Shown: positions 1-8,289, counted from the first letter of the stretch. The stretch: 64,000 nucleotides of DNA from CAILZL01 sp963791615 (GCA_963791615.1 CAWBTE010000019.1:25955-89954); one strand, 5' to 3'. Program-made: numbers and translations. Notes: generated by a model not told the origin, from the letters alone.

Positions 1-283
1 TCTTGGGCGCCGAGTAATACGAAATGGCCTGGTAATCAATCGGCGCAATCTTTACATGCGCCCAGTTTGGCGGCGTCATGGTCAGCCAGTGACGATAGGC
101 CTTTAGTCGCCATTGCAGCAGGAACTCAGGTTCTTTCTTGATGGCCGAAATCTTGCGGATGACTTCTTCATCCAGCCCCGGCGGTACGGTGTCGGATTCG
201 ATATCCGTGACGAAACCATGGCGATATTTCTGTGCGACGAGGGCGTCGAGATCGGGTGCGGTATGTTGCGATGGAGTGGACAT
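1..283 (-). CDS. sufB: Fe-S cluster assembly scaffold SufB, N-terminal part (runs off the window)
   Basis: The first 94 codons read from the ATG at 283 toward the window edge. The protein starts MSTPSQHTAPDLDALV and reaches YYSAPK, the conserved N-terminal region of SufB. SufB is the scaffold subunit of the cytoplasmic SufBC2D complex, which builds [4Fe-4S] clusters. The start lies 8 nt after the stop of an Rrf2-type regulator on the same strand, the usual SUF operon arrangement. The catalytic core lies outside the window, so integrity cannot be judged. The assignment rests on the N-terminal sequence and the neighbour. Confidence 0.85.
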   Translation of the reverse strand, partial: MSTPSQHTAPDLDALVAQKYRHGFVTDIESDTVPPGLDEEVIRKISAIKKEPEFLLQWRLKAYRHWLTMTPPNWAHVKIAPIDYQAISYYSAPK

Positions 284-291
284 GGTGAGCT

Positions 292-789
292 CTAGCGCGG
301 ACGCGGCATGCGTATTAAGGGCATTTCACCGGCGCGCGCCGGGTGCAGATCCAGTGACTTCAGGGACGCACGCTCCAGACCGGCCAGCTGCGACAGCGAA
401 ACGTCGTTCAGGGCATTACGGATGGCCGCATTCACACGCTGCCATGCATGACCTACGTGACAGCTGCTGGCGATGAAGCAGGCGCTGTCCGCACCGCTGC
501 ATTCGGTGAGCGCGAACGGACCCTCCAGTGCGTCGAGAATCGCGGCGGCGGTAATGTCTGAAGCCGGTTTGGCGAGCTGGTAGCCACCATGACTGCCGCG
601 TCCGGAGCTGACCAGTCCGCCCTGATGCAATTTCTTGAGCAGTTTGCTCACGGTGGCGGGACTCAGATGTGTCAATTCCGCCAGCTCCGTGGCGGTGTAC
701 AGGCGCTCGTCGCGAGTGGCCAGGCAGGCCAGAATCACGGTGGCGTAGTCGGTGAGTTTGCTGATGCGTAGCACGGTTGTGTCCAGCAT
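292..789 (-). CDS. sufR: Rrf2-family SUF system transcriptional regulator
   Basis: A 165-residue winged-helix regulator starting MLDTTVLRISKLTDYATVIL, typical of the Rrf2/IscR family. The helix-turn-helix spans about residues 25-50 (ATELAELTHLSPATVSKLLK). Three cysteines in a C-X6-C-X5-C arrangement (ECSGADSACFIASSC) match the family's cluster-binding loop, so it is expected to sense Fe-S status. It is the promoter-proximal gene of the suf operon, 8 nt before sufB. I chose the ATG at 789 because the conserved domain begins there. An ATG at 816 and a GTG at 843 are also in frame, and none has a strong ribosome site. Three 13-bp direct repeats lie upstream. Confidence 0.85.
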   Translation of the reverse strand: MLDTTVLRISKLTDYATVILACLATRDERLYTATELAELTHLSPATVSKLLKKLHQGGLVSSGRGSHGGYQLAKPASDITAAAILDALEGPFALTECSGADSACFIASSCHVGHAWQRVNAAIRNALNDVSLSQLAGLERASLKSLDLHPARAGEMPLIRMPRPR

Positions 790-848
790 TTCCGGGGACG
801 ATTGAATTGGGACCATTTTAGTACTGATGCCGGTCGCTGTCACGTCAA

Positions 849-887
849 GCGTGATACTCAGGCGTGATACCCAATCGTGATACGTGG
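849..887. promoter_or_regulatory. Three tandem 13-bp direct repeats upstream of the suf regulator
   Basis: The octamer CGTGATAC occurs at 850-857, 863-870 and 876-883, exactly 13 bp apart, within 13-bp units differing at a few positions. The array lies about 60 bp upstream of the sufR start and between the divergent suf and mla operons. It is a plausible binding array for an autoregulating Rrf2 protein or another regulator. No published consensus is matched, so its role is inferred from position only. Confidence 0.5.
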
Positions 888-1026
888 GGTAGCGAATGTC
901 GCGCCCAGCGAAGGTGATTGCCCAGCACGATGGCGAGACGCATTTGCTATCCTTGCGGTATCAATAACTGTCTGAATCGGTTCGTTTTACTGTTCTGCCC
1001 TGATTACCTGAGGTCATTTTCCACTC

Positions 1027-1854
1027 GTGCCTAACCCCAACGTTACGCCCAGCGACAATCTGGTTGAGATTCGGGACGTCCATTATTCGGTGGGCGGCCG
1101 CGCTATCTTCACGGGCCTGACCCTCAATGTGCCGCGTGGCAAGGTGACGGCCATCATGGGCCCCAGCGGTACCGGCAAGACCACCTTGCTGCGCCTGATT
1201 ACCGGACAGATTCGTCCAACCCGGGGACAGGTGCTGGTCGACGGCAAGGAAGTCAGCCAGCTGTCCCGGCCCGAGTTGTATGCCCTGCGCCAGCGCATGG
1301 GCATGCTGTTTCAGAACGGCGCATTGCTCACGGACATTTCCGTGTTCGAGAACGTGGCGTTTCCCATCCGCGAACACACCCGCTTGCCGGAACAGCTGAT
1401 TCGTCACCTGGTGATGACCAAGCTCCAGACCGTCGGGTTGCGCGGCGCGTGGAAATTGCTGCCACACGAATTGTCCGGTGGCATGGCGCGGCGGGTGGCG
1501 CTGGCCCGAGCCATGGTGCGTGATCCCGAACTGCTGATCTATGACGAACCGTTTGCCGGCCTCGACCCCATCTCCATGGGCGTCATCCTGCGACTGCTGC
1601 GCAAGGTGAACGACACCTTGAACATCACCAGCATGGTGGTGACGCACGATGTGGAGGAAATCTCCCTGGTGGCTGACCTGTGCTACATCCTGGCGGCCGG
1701 TCGTGTGGTTGCATCGGGTGATCCCCGGGCATTGAAGAATGATCAGTCGGAACTGGTGCGCCAGTTCATGAACGGATTGGCGGATGGGCCAGTGCCCTTC
1801 CACTATCCCGCCGCTGACTATCACAGCGAATTACTGGGTGAGCTGCTGGTTTGA
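1027..1854 (+). CDS. mlaF: Phospholipid ABC transporter ATP-binding protein MlaF
   Basis: A 275-residue ABC ATPase. Walker A is GPSGTGKTT, the signature is LSGGM, Walker B is LLIYDEPFAGLDP and the switch histidine is in VVTHD. The FAGLDPISMG version and the downstream mlaE, mlaD, mlaC and mlaB identify it as MlaF, the cytoplasmic ATPase of the MlaFEDB inner-membrane complex that keeps outer-membrane lipid asymmetry. It starts with GTG at 1027; a weak GAGGT lies about 14 nt upstream. The nearest gene on the left, sufR, is divergent, so mlaF heads this operon. Confidence 0.95.
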   Translation: MPNPNVTPSDNLVEIRDVHYSVGGRAIFTGLTLNVPRGKVTAIMGPSGTGKTTLLRLITGQIRPTRGQVLVDGKEVSQLSRPELYALRQRMGMLFQNGALLTDISVFENVAFPIREHTRLPEQLIRHLVMTKLQTVGLRGAWKLLPHELSGGMARRVALARAMVRDPELLIYDEPFAGLDPISMGVILRLLRKVNDTLNITSMVVTHDVEEISLVADLCYILAAGRVVASGDPRALKNDQSELVRQFMNGLADGPVPFHYPAADYHSELLGELLV

Positions 1855-1882
1855 CCAGCACCCGAATCAACTGCGGATATCC

Positions 1883-2644
1883 ATGTTCAAAGCCCTTGTA
1901 AAACCCATGACAGATACCCTCGCGGGTTTCGGTCGCATCACCTGGTTCCTGCTGCGCCTGCTGGCACAGGTGCCGCGTGCCTTGTTGCGGCCAGGACTGG
2001 TGATTTACCAGATCTACAATGCCGGCGCCTTGTCACTGGTCATCATCATGACCTGCGGCCTGTTTGTCGGCATGGTGCTGGGTCTGCAGGGCTACGACTT
2101 GCTGGAACGCTTTGGCTCGGAAAGCGCACTGGGCAGCGGTGCTGCGCTGGCGCTGATCAAGGAACTGGGGCCGGTGATCGCTTCGCTGTTGTTTGCCGGT
2201 CGCGCCGGCACCGCCCTGGCTTCAGAGATCGGTCTGATGCGCGCCACGGATCAACTGGTGGCGATGGAAATCATGGCAGTTGATCCATTCCGTCGCGTTG
2301 TTGCGCCACGTTTTCTCGGCGGTGTGATTGCCCTGCCGTTGCTGACCATGATCTTCATTGCCATTGGCATCTTCGGTGTGCAGTTGATTGGCGTACAGCA
2401 ACTGGGCGTGGATCAGGGTACGTTCTGGTCACAGATGCGTGGCAGCGTGGATGTCGAAGATGTCATGCAGGGCCTGATCAAGGGGTGCGTGTTTGGCGTC
2501 GCCTGCAGTCTGATCGCAGTGTATGAAGGTTATACCGCCGAGCCCACCGCAGAAGGCGTGGGGCGCGCCACCACGCGTACCGTGGTGAATTCGGCGGTCA
2601 TGACCCTGATTCTGGATTACATGATTACAGCCGTGATGCTGTAA
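1883..2644 (+). CDS. mlaE: Phospholipid ABC transporter permease MlaE
   Basis: A 253-residue integral membrane permease beginning MFKALVKPMTDTLAGFGRIT. Several hydrophobic segments are visible (near residues 45-75, 140-175, 190-210 and 235-253). The conserved MlaE/YrbE features include GLFVGMVLGLQGY, the ELGPVIASLLFAGRAGTALASEIG loop and a VAMEIMAVDP-type segment. It forms the transmembrane dimer of the Mla complex. The frame is open upstream to 1784 inside mlaF, but the ATG at 1883 gives the normal family length and follows mlaF by 28 nt. Confidence 0.95.
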   Translation: MFKALVKPMTDTLAGFGRITWFLLRLLAQVPRALLRPGLVIYQIYNAGALSLVIIMTCGLFVGMVLGLQGYDLLERFGSESALGSGAALALIKELGPVIASLLFAGRAGTALASEIGLMRATDQLVAMEIMAVDPFRRVVAPRFLGGVIALPLLTMIFIAIGIFGVQLIGVQQLGVDQGTFWSQMRGSVDVEDVMQGLIKGCVFGVACSLIAVYEGYTAEPTAEGVGRATTRTVVNSAVMTLILDYMITAVML

Positions 2645-2701
2645 GCCCGTCAGAAAACGACGCTGTGTTTGTCTGACGTTTTGAATTATTGGAGAATATT
2701 C

Positions 2702-3193
2702 ATGCAACAGTCCCGTGCAACTGAAATCATTACCGGCGCCTTTGTGCTGTTCGGTTTTGCGTCCCTGTTTTTCCTGGTGACACAGATCACCAACAAGGAT
2801 TTCACCGCCAACGGTAACGCAGGCTACGGCCTGGTGGCTAACTTCGAGAACATCGGCAGTCTGAAGGTGGGTGCGCCGGTAGCCATGTCGGGTGTCAACG
2901 TGGGACGGGTTGAGTCCATCAGTTATGACCAGCAACTGTACAAGGCCGTGGTGCGCATGCACATCAATGCGCAATTCGATCGTATTCCGGATGACAGCGA
3001 CGCCAGCATCATGACGGCGGGTTTGCTGGGTGGTCAGTACATCGGCGTGACTGCCGGTGGGTCAGAGGCGTATTTCAAGGAAGGCGGCAAGTTCGAGATC
3101 GTGCAGGATGCACTGGTGCTGGAAAATCTGATCAATCAACTGGTGGCGAATTTCGCCAGCAAGAAGAGTGATTCAGCCGAGGAGACAAAGTGA
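2702..3193 (+). CDS. mlaD: Phospholipid transport MCE-domain protein MlaD
   Basis: A 163-residue protein with one N-terminal membrane anchor (about residues 8-28) and a single MCE domain in the periplasm (NFENIGSLKVGAPVAMSGVNVG). MlaD hexamers form the lipid channel on top of MlaE. The ATG at 2702 gives the standard MQQSRATEIITGAFVLFG start and follows GGAG at a suitable distance. It is somewhat shorter than the E. coli protein and ends in a Lys/Glu-rich tail. Its stop overlaps the mlaC start in a TGATG arrangement, so the two are translationally coupled. Confidence 0.95.
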   Translation: MQQSRATEIITGAFVLFGFASLFFLVTQITNKDFTANGNAGYGLVANFENIGSLKVGAPVAMSGVNVGRVESISYDQQLYKAVVRMHINAQFDRIPDDSDASIMTAGLLGGQYIGVTAGGSEAYFKEGGKFEIVQDALVLENLINQLVANFASKKSDSAEETK

Positions 3194-3840
3194 TGAAACG
3201 GCAGTTACTGCAATCTCTGGTTCTGTCTGCGAGCCTGTTGCTCAGCAGCTGTGGTCTCACTGCGCGAGCAGCCGATGTGGTTGTGTCACCTGACAAGGTG
3301 GTGGACTCGGTGGCGCGACAGGTGCTGGCGGATCTGGACAGCAATCGCGCACTTTATCGCAAGGATGCCGTCGAGCTGCGCAAGATGATCGACAAGTACA
3401 TGCTGGAGAACTTCGACACCGAATACGCTGCCAGACTGGTGCTGGCCAAGCACTGGCGTACGGCAACTCCTGAGCAGCGCAAGCAGTTCATCGATGCTTT
3501 CTATCAGTCACTGTTGCAAAGCTATGGCAACTCGTTGCTCGATTTCACCGCTGACCGGTTGAAGATACTGCCTTACCAGGGCAAGGCAGAGGACACTACG
3601 GCAACCGTGCGCAGCGAGATTCGTCGTGACAATGGCAGCAAGGTGCCGGTGAACTACACGCTGCGCAAAACCGCCAGTGGCTGGAAGGCGTTTGACGTGA
3701 CGATCGAAGGTATTTCCTACGTGAAGTCTTTCCGCACCGACTTTGGCACCGAGATCGAACAGAAAGGCCTGGATGCCGTGATCAAGCGGCTGCAAACGCA
3801 ACAGGCTGCACCAGTCAGCACCAGCAAGAAGGCCAGCTGA
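3193..3840 (+). CDS. mlaC: Phospholipid-binding protein MlaC (possible lipoprotein signal)
   Basis: A 215-residue exported protein of the MlaC/Ttg2D family, which shuttles phospholipids between the outer-membrane MlaA complex and MlaFEDB. Family features include DYAARLVLAKHW-like and FIDAFYQSLLQSYGNSLL segments. The start ATG overlaps the mlaD stop. The signal region has two readings: a lipobox-like LSSC at residues 17-20, or signal peptidase I cleavage after TARA at residue 26. MlaC proteins are normally soluble, so the lipobox may be fortuitous. Confidence 0.93.
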   Translation: MKRQLLQSLVLSASLLLSSCGLTARAADVVVSPDKVVDSVARQVLADLDSNRALYRKDAVELRKMIDKYMLENFDTEYAARLVLAKHWRTATPEQRKQFIDAFYQSLLQSYGNSLLDFTADRLKILPYQGKAEDTTATVRSEIRRDNGSKVPVNYTLRKTASGWKAFDVTIEGISYVKSFRTDFGTEIEQKGLDAVIKRLQTQQAAPVSTSKKAS

Positions 3841-3844
3841 TCAC

Positions 3845-4147
3845 ATGGCTACTGCGCAATTGACTCAGCAGGGCGAGGGCCGCTACGCGGTCAGTGGTGA
3901 ACTCAGCTTTGCCACCGTGACTGAACTGCTGCGGCAAAGCCGGGCACAGTTCGCCGGTGAGTCCAGCATGGATGTCGATCTGTCTGGTGTCACCCACGCC
4001 GATAGCGCCGGATTGTCACTGTTGATTGAGTGGTTAAGACAGGCACGCTTGCAGAATCGGCAACTGCGTTATCTCGCCTTGCCAGCCCAGTTACAGTCGC
4101 TGGCGACGATCAGTGACGTTGCCGGCCTGCTGACCGGCGAGGCATAG
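3845..4147 (+). CDS. mlaB: STAS-domain protein MlaB
   Basis: A 100-residue STAS-domain protein whose signature DLSGVTHADSAGLSLLIEW sits in the middle. MlaB binds and stabilises MlaF on the cytoplasmic face of the transporter. It starts 4 nt after mlaC and completes the mlaFEDCB order. No mlaA is present in the window, and no clear terminator follows before the convergent phosphatase gene. Confidence 0.92.
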   Translation: MATAQLTQQGEGRYAVSGELSFATVTELLRQSRAQFAGESSMDVDLSGVTHADSAGLSLLIEWLRQARLQNRQLRYLALPAQLQSLATISDVAGLLTGEA

Positions 4148-4200
4148 CCGGCGCTATCTCATCAAAGCTCACCAGCGCGGGTTGCAGCATCACGGCGCGA

Positions 4201-4686
4201 TCAGTGTGCTGGCTGGATCAACCGGAGAATCTGCGCGCAGCCGTCTTCGAGCAGATCCAGAACCTGTTCAAAGCCTGCCGGGCCACCGTAATAGGGGTCG
4301 GGCACTTCCTTATCCGGGTGCACAACGCAGTATTCGCAAAATCGTTTGATCTTGTGCCGGTTGTGTTCCGTGGACAGCTTGAGCAGGCCGGTGTGGTTGT
4401 CATCGTCCATGGCCAGAATCAGATCGAAGTCATTCAGGTCGGCACGTGTTACCTGTCGTGCCCGGCCCGTCATGGGCAGGCCGCGTCTGCGACCGGCGGC
4501 GTGCATGCGCGGATCAGGCGGGTCGCCGGTGTGATAGCCAATGATGCCTGCTGAATCACAACGCACTTCGTGGGTCAGTCCCGCATCTTCCAGCAGCTTG
4601 CGCATGACGTTCTCACCCGCTGGTGAGCGGCAGATGTTGCCCATGCATACAAACAGGATGGACGAGATGGGATGGAGATGAGTCAA
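4201..4686 (-). CDS. Low-molecular-weight protein-tyrosine-phosphatase family protein
   Basis: The protein carries the P-loop VCMGNICRSP (C-X5-R-S) near the N-terminus and the general-acid motif VPDPYYGG near residue 120, both diagnostic of low-molecular-weight tyrosine phosphatases. With a TTG start at 4686 it has 161 residues, the usual family size. That TTG overlaps the stop of the upstream NnrU gene, which suggests coupling. The open frame extends to 4770, but that would overlap the NnrU gene by 88 nt. Arsenate reductases share the fold, but the DPYYGG motif favours phosphatase. The substrate cannot be predicted. Confidence 0.87.
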   Translation of the reverse strand: MTHLHPISSILFVCMGNICRSPAGENVMRKLLEDAGLTHEVRCDSAGIIGYHTGDPPDPRMHAAGRRRGLPMTGRARQVTRADLNDFDLILAMDDDNHTGLLKLSTEHNRHKIKRFCEYCVVHPDKEVPDPYYGGPAGFEQVLDLLEDGCAQILRLIQPAH

Positions 4687-5249
4687 AGTAATGCCATCCC
4701 GATCAATTTTCCGTGTGCCCACAGGACAGTCAGTCCATATAGACCGAGGCCCGCAATAACTGCCAGCCAATCGTTGTAGATGCTTGCGGGAGCGGTCTTG
4801 AGTTCACGCGCCGGACGGCGTTTGAGTGAGATGCGATCTGCTACTGCCCAGAGCAGGAATCCGCCGAACAGCAGCACATCCGCCAGCATGCCGTTGCTGA
4901 GCAGGTGTGCCAAGGCCCACAACTTGGTGGCTACCAGCATGGGGTGTTTCAGCGTGGTCTTGATCCGGCCGGGAAGGTATACGGCGAACAGCAGCGGAAA
5001 TACTGGCAACAGCAGGGTCATGGACACATGCCGCATCCAGCCCGGAGGCACATACAGCACTTCCGGCGTAAGGCGCGCCGCAGCGTAACCGCGAATGATC
5101 AGTACGAATCCCAGCAGTGCAACGACTGAGTAGAGGCCACGCCAGGCGAGGCCCAGTTGGGTCGCCATGCGATCACGCCAGGCCGGCGCAACAATCGAGA
5201 TGGAGTGCATGCCGAGGAACAGCAACAGGCCAAAGATCAATGTGCTCAT
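4683..5249 (-). CDS. NnrU-family integral membrane protein (copy 1)
   Basis: A 188-residue membrane protein of the NnrU family, named after a gene needed for nitrite/nitric oxide metabolism. About five hydrophobic segments are visible. Characteristic stretches are YVPPGWMRHVSMTLLLPVF, LKHPMLVATKLWALAHLL and WAVADRISLKRR. Its stop overlaps the phosphatase start. A second NnrU gene of identical length lies 31 nt upstream on the same strand. No denitrification genes are nearby, so its process is unknown. Confidence 0.85.
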   Translation of the reverse strand: MSTLIFGLLLFLGMHSISIVAPAWRDRMATQLGLAWRGLYSVVALLGFVLIIRGYAAARLTPEVLYVPPGWMRHVSMTLLLPVFPLLFAVYLPGRIKTTLKHPMLVATKLWALAHLLSNGMLADVLLFGGFLLWAVADRISLKRRPARELKTAPASIYNDWLAVIAGLGLYGLTVLWAHGKLIGMALL

Positions 5250-5280
5250 GGTTGACTCCGTGATGGCAGCTGAATCGGGA

Positions 5281-5847
5281 TCAGAAGGGCGACAAACCGA
5301 TGATCTGGTAGTGCAGGAAAAAGAAAATCAGCAGATAGGTGAACAGGCCGGCAATGATGCACACCAGGTCGTTGAACTGCGAGGCCGCGCCACTGGGAAT
5401 GATGCGCACACGGCGGTTCAGTGAAATGCGATTCACTACGGCCCAGGCGAGGAAGCTGCCAAACAGCAGCAGGTCTGCCAACATGCCGTTGACCAGCAGG
5501 TGCGCAACCGCCCACAGCTTGATGGCAATCAGATCCGGATACTTCAGCGTGTGCCGGATCATCGAAGGTAGAAAGGTGGCGTACAGCAGCGGGAACACGC
5601 CGAGCATCAGCACATCGGCGACGCGCCGTGTCCAGCCGGGCGATACATAGACAACGAGGGGCGACAGTCGGCTCTGGCCGTAGCCGTACACAATCAATGC
5701 CAGCGCCAGCAGCGAGCCGATGGAGTGAATTATTGTCCAAGTTCCGCGGCCCCAGCGTTGCCGCTGTTTCTCGCGCCAGCGAGCGGCAAAAATAGGCAGA
5801 GAGTGCAAGGTGAAGAACAGGAGCAGGCCGAGAATCAGGATGGTCAT
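5281..5847 (-). CDS. NnrU-family integral membrane protein (copy 2)
   Basis: A 188-residue paralogue of the neighbouring NnrU protein, sharing LHS near the N-terminus, YVSPGWTRRVADVLMLGVF, LKYPDLIAIKLWAVAHLLVNGMLADLLLFG and WAVVNRISLNRR. The pair presumably arose by tandem duplication, and both have kept the same length and membrane layout, which suggests both are functional, possibly as a heteromer. The gene is first of the short operon that ends with the phosphatase. Function is not established. Confidence 0.85.
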   Translation of the reverse strand: MTILILGLLLFFTLHSLPIFAARWREKQRQRWGRGTWTIIHSIGSLLALALIVYGYGQSRLSPLVVYVSPGWTRRVADVLMLGVFPLLYATFLPSMIRHTLKYPDLIAIKLWAVAHLLVNGMLADLLLFGSFLAWAVVNRISLNRRVRIIPSGAASQFNDLVCIIAGLFTYLLIFFFLHYQIIGLSPF

Positions 5848-5959
5848 GATGGATTTAGCAGCTCACAGGCGGAAGCATCTTGAAGCAGCGGCAAAGATTC
5901 ATCGCGCTTCAGTTTGATTGCGGTTGTGTGATGCTCACTCACGCACGCACCGTATCTGT

Positions 5960-5999
5960 CAGAGGGCCGCCTTTGATCAGGTTCTAAGGCGACCCTCTG
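5960..5999 (-). terminator. Hairpin downstream of the thiolase gene
   Basis: A 14-bp stem with one mismatch (5960-5973 with 5986-5999) and a 12-nt loop lies 8 nt past the thiolase stop. CAGAGGG pairs with CCCTCTG and CGCCTT with AAGGCG. No T-run follows on the minus strand, so it may be a weak terminator or an mRNA 3'-end stabiliser. Confidence 0.5.
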
Positions 6000-6007
6000 A
6001 GGGTGAG

Positions 6008-7198
6008 CTAGACCAGTTCGATGGCCATGGCAGTTGCTTCGCCGCCGCCAATACACAACGAGGCCACGCCGCGCTTGAGTCCGCGTGCTTGCAACGCATG
6101 GATCAGGGTGGTGACGATGCGGGCGCCCGCCGCGCCAATCGGATGACCCAGTGCACAGGCGCCGCCATTCACATTCACCTTGTCATGGGGCAGAGCAACG
6201 TCATGCATGGCGGACATGGTGACGCTGGCAAAGGCTTCGTTGATCTCGAACAGATCCACATCACTGACCTTCCAGCCGGACTGGTCCAGTACCTTCTGGA
6301 TTGCACCACTGGGCGCCGTAGTGAACCACTCCGGCTGATGCGCGTGGCTGGTGTAGGCAACCACGCGCGCAATGGGTTTGGCATTCAGGGCTGAAGCCTG
6401 CGCAGCGGTGGTCAGTACCAGGGCTGATGCGCCATCGGCAATGGATGACGAACTGGCGGCGGTGACGGTGCCGTCCTTGTTGAAGGCGGGTTTGAGCGTG
6501 GGAATCTTGCTGATGTCGCAGGCGCCCGGGGTCTCATCGTTTTCAATGACCTGTTCGCCCTTGCGTGACTTGACGGTGACGGGCGAGATCTCAGCCTTGA
6601 AGGCGCCGCTGGCAACCGCAGCCTGTGCGCGTCGCACCGACTCGGTGGCGAAGGCGTCCTGCTGTTCACGGGTGAAACCGTACTTGGCGGAGGTGGCATC
6701 GGCAAAGAAGCCCATCATCTTGCTGTCGTAAGGGTTTTGCAGGCCATCAAAGAACATGTGATCCAGAATTTCGCCGTGCCCCATCCGGAAGCCGCCACGC
6801 GCTTTGGGTAACAGGTAAGGGGCGTTGGTCATGGACTCGAAGCCACCGGCAATCATCACGTTGGCGCTGCCCGCTTTGAGCTGATCGCAGGCCAGCATGA
6901 TGGCCTTCATGGCTGACCCACATACCTTGTTGACCGTGGTGGTTGGAACGCTTTGCGGCAGTCCCGCACCCAGCACGGCCTGTCGTGCGGGGGCCTGACC
7001 CTGACCTGCTTGCAGCACACACCCCATGATGACTTCGTCGATCTGCTCGCCTTTCAGGCCGCTGGCCGCCAGCGCACCCTTGATGGCTGCAGCACCCAGC
7101 TGGTGGCCGGCAGTGCTGTTGAATACGCCTTGAAACGCGCCGATCGGTGTACGGCGGGCAGCGAGGATGACAATGGAGGGAGTGGCAGCTTGTGTCAT
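6008..7198 (-). CDS. Acetyl-CoA C-acyltransferase (thiolase)
   Basis: A 396-residue thiolase. The acylated cysteine is Cys93 in VNKVCGSAMKA. The second catalytic set is in NEAFASV and GGACALGHPIGAAGARI, and the C-terminal nucleophile motif is CIGGGEA. Length and motifs fit biosynthetic acetyl-CoA acetyltransferases (AtoB/PhaA type), which condense two acetyl-CoA to acetoacetyl-CoA or act in reverse. The ATG at 7198 follows AGGAAGA at good spacing. It stands alone between a PlsC gene and the NnrU genes, so pathway context is lacking. Confidence 0.9.
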   Translation of the reverse strand: MTQAATPSIVILAARRTPIGAFQGVFNSTAGHQLGAAAIKGALAASGLKGEQIDEVIMGCVLQAGQGQAPARQAVLGAGLPQSVPTTTVNKVCGSAMKAIMLACDQLKAGSANVMIAGGFESMTNAPYLLPKARGGFRMGHGEILDHMFFDGLQNPYDSKMMGFFADATSAKYGFTREQQDAFATESVRRAQAAVASGAFKAEISPVTVKSRKGEQVIENDETPGACDISKIPTLKPAFNKDGTVTAASSSSIADGASALVLTTAAQASALNAKPIARVVAYTSHAHQPEWFTTAPSGAIQKVLDQSGWKVSDVDLFEINEAFASVTMSAMHDVALPHDKVNVNGGACALGHPIGAAGARIVTTLIHALQARGLKRGVASLCIGGGEATAMAIELV

Positions 7199-7281
7199 GG
7201 CGCTCTTCCTTATGAATGTTATTGAATATGGATTGTAATGTGACTGAGTAATGTATCTGGTAAGTATGGCTGGATGCAGCG

Positions 7282-8058
7282 TCAATCCACAGTATCCGTC
7301 CCCGGCGCTGCAACTGAACTATCCACCAGTAAATCCGGTTCGCGAAGCGTCATCAGGATACGTGCACGCGCCTGATCACGCAAAGCCTCAGTCTGGCTTC
7401 GATCCTTGCGATCCGGGTGCGCGGTCAGCGCGCCCAGTACTTCCACCAGCACTTTGCCCGGACGGGGCCAGGGACTGCCGGGACGCAGCACGCGTCTGCT
7501 GCCATGCAGGGCCACGGGTACGACCGGCAGACTGGCGCGTTGTGCGGTCACGAATGCGCCCAGGTGAAATGCCTGTAACCCGACGCGATGCGTAAAGGTT
7601 CCTTCCGGAAAAAATACCATCGACTGGCCGGCCTGCGCGTCACGCATGATGCGACGCGCATCCATGCCGCCGGCGTGCCGGTTGGCGCGATCGACAAACA
7701 AGGCGCCGATGCGTCGCAGCAACAAGCCCGCAAACGGCACGTGCACCATTTCTTTCTTGATGACGAACGAAAAATTCGACGGCAGGGCTGCTTTCATCAA
7801 CATGCCATCGAGGTAACTGCTGTGGTTGGCCACCACCACGCAAGGCGTGCCGGGCAACAGTTCCGCATGACGCAACTCATAGCGGATGCCGGTGATGCGC
7901 AACAGGGTGCGCGCCGCAAGCCGCGCCAGGCCTCGGCGCAGCTTCAGTCCCGGCAGGATGAGCAGTAGCAGCAGGGTGACGCAGCCGAGCACGGCCAGAC
8001 ACAGCCATGCATAACAGCCGTAAATCAGGCGCAAGGTATTGGTGATGGGGCTGCTCAT
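7282..8058 (-). CDS. 1-acyl-sn-glycerol-3-phosphate acyltransferase (PlsC family)
   Basis: A 258-residue membrane-associated acyltransferase. One hydrophobic segment near residues 12-35 precedes the catalytic NHSSYLDG (H-X4-D) and the substrate motif FPEGTFTHR. PlsC-type enzymes transfer an acyl chain to lysophosphatidic acid in phospholipid synthesis. The presence of a thiolase downstream suggests a general lipid role but does not define the substrate, and lysophospholipid or ornithine-lipid acyltransferases share these motifs. It is divergent from xerD, with a CRP-like palindrome between them. Confidence 0.87.
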   Translation of the reverse strand: MSSPITNTLRLIYGCYAWLCLAVLGCVTLLLLLILPGLKLRRGLARLAARTLLRITGIRYELRHAELLPGTPCVVVANHSSYLDGMLMKAALPSNFSFVIKKEMVHVPFAGLLLRRIGALFVDRANRHAGGMDARRIMRDAQAGQSMVFFPEGTFTHRVGLQAFHLGAFVTAQRASLPVVPVALHGSRRVLRPGSPWPRPGKVLVEVLGALTAHPDRKDRSQTEALRDQARARILMTLREPDLLVDSSVAAPGTDTVD

Positions 8059-8172
8059 CGCGCAAACCGCTGAGCAACGGGTGACGCAAGGCAGGTAACG
8101 GGAGGCTCTTCAAGCATCAGAGGCGGCATTTTCTGTGAACTGATTCTCTTTATGTTAATCCGGAATATGTTC

Positions 8173-8188
8173 TGTGATTGTAATCACA
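8173..8188. promoter_or_regulatory. Candidate CRP/Vfr/Clp-type binding site
   Basis: The sequence TGTGATTGTAATCACA matches the TGTGA-N6-TCACA core of the CRP-family operator and forms a perfect 7-bp inverted repeat around a GT centre. It lies in the 231-nt region between divergent plsC and xerD, about 115 nt from either start. A global cAMP-responsive regulator is the natural reading by family knowledge. Which gene it controls cannot be told. Confidence 0.6.
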
Positions 8189-8289
8189 ACGGCAGATTGG
8201 TGGCTCCGCATACTGCGACATAACCAAGTTTAGCGGGGCAAGCGCATTCGCAGTGATCTTCACCGGGCGGATGTGATTTGTAAGTGCGA

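Noticed and set aside
961..1824. A 287-codon minus-strand frame covering mlaF.
   Set aside because: It is the antisense of a clear ABC ATPase and its translation is rich in His and Gln, as is usual for shadows in GC-rich genes.
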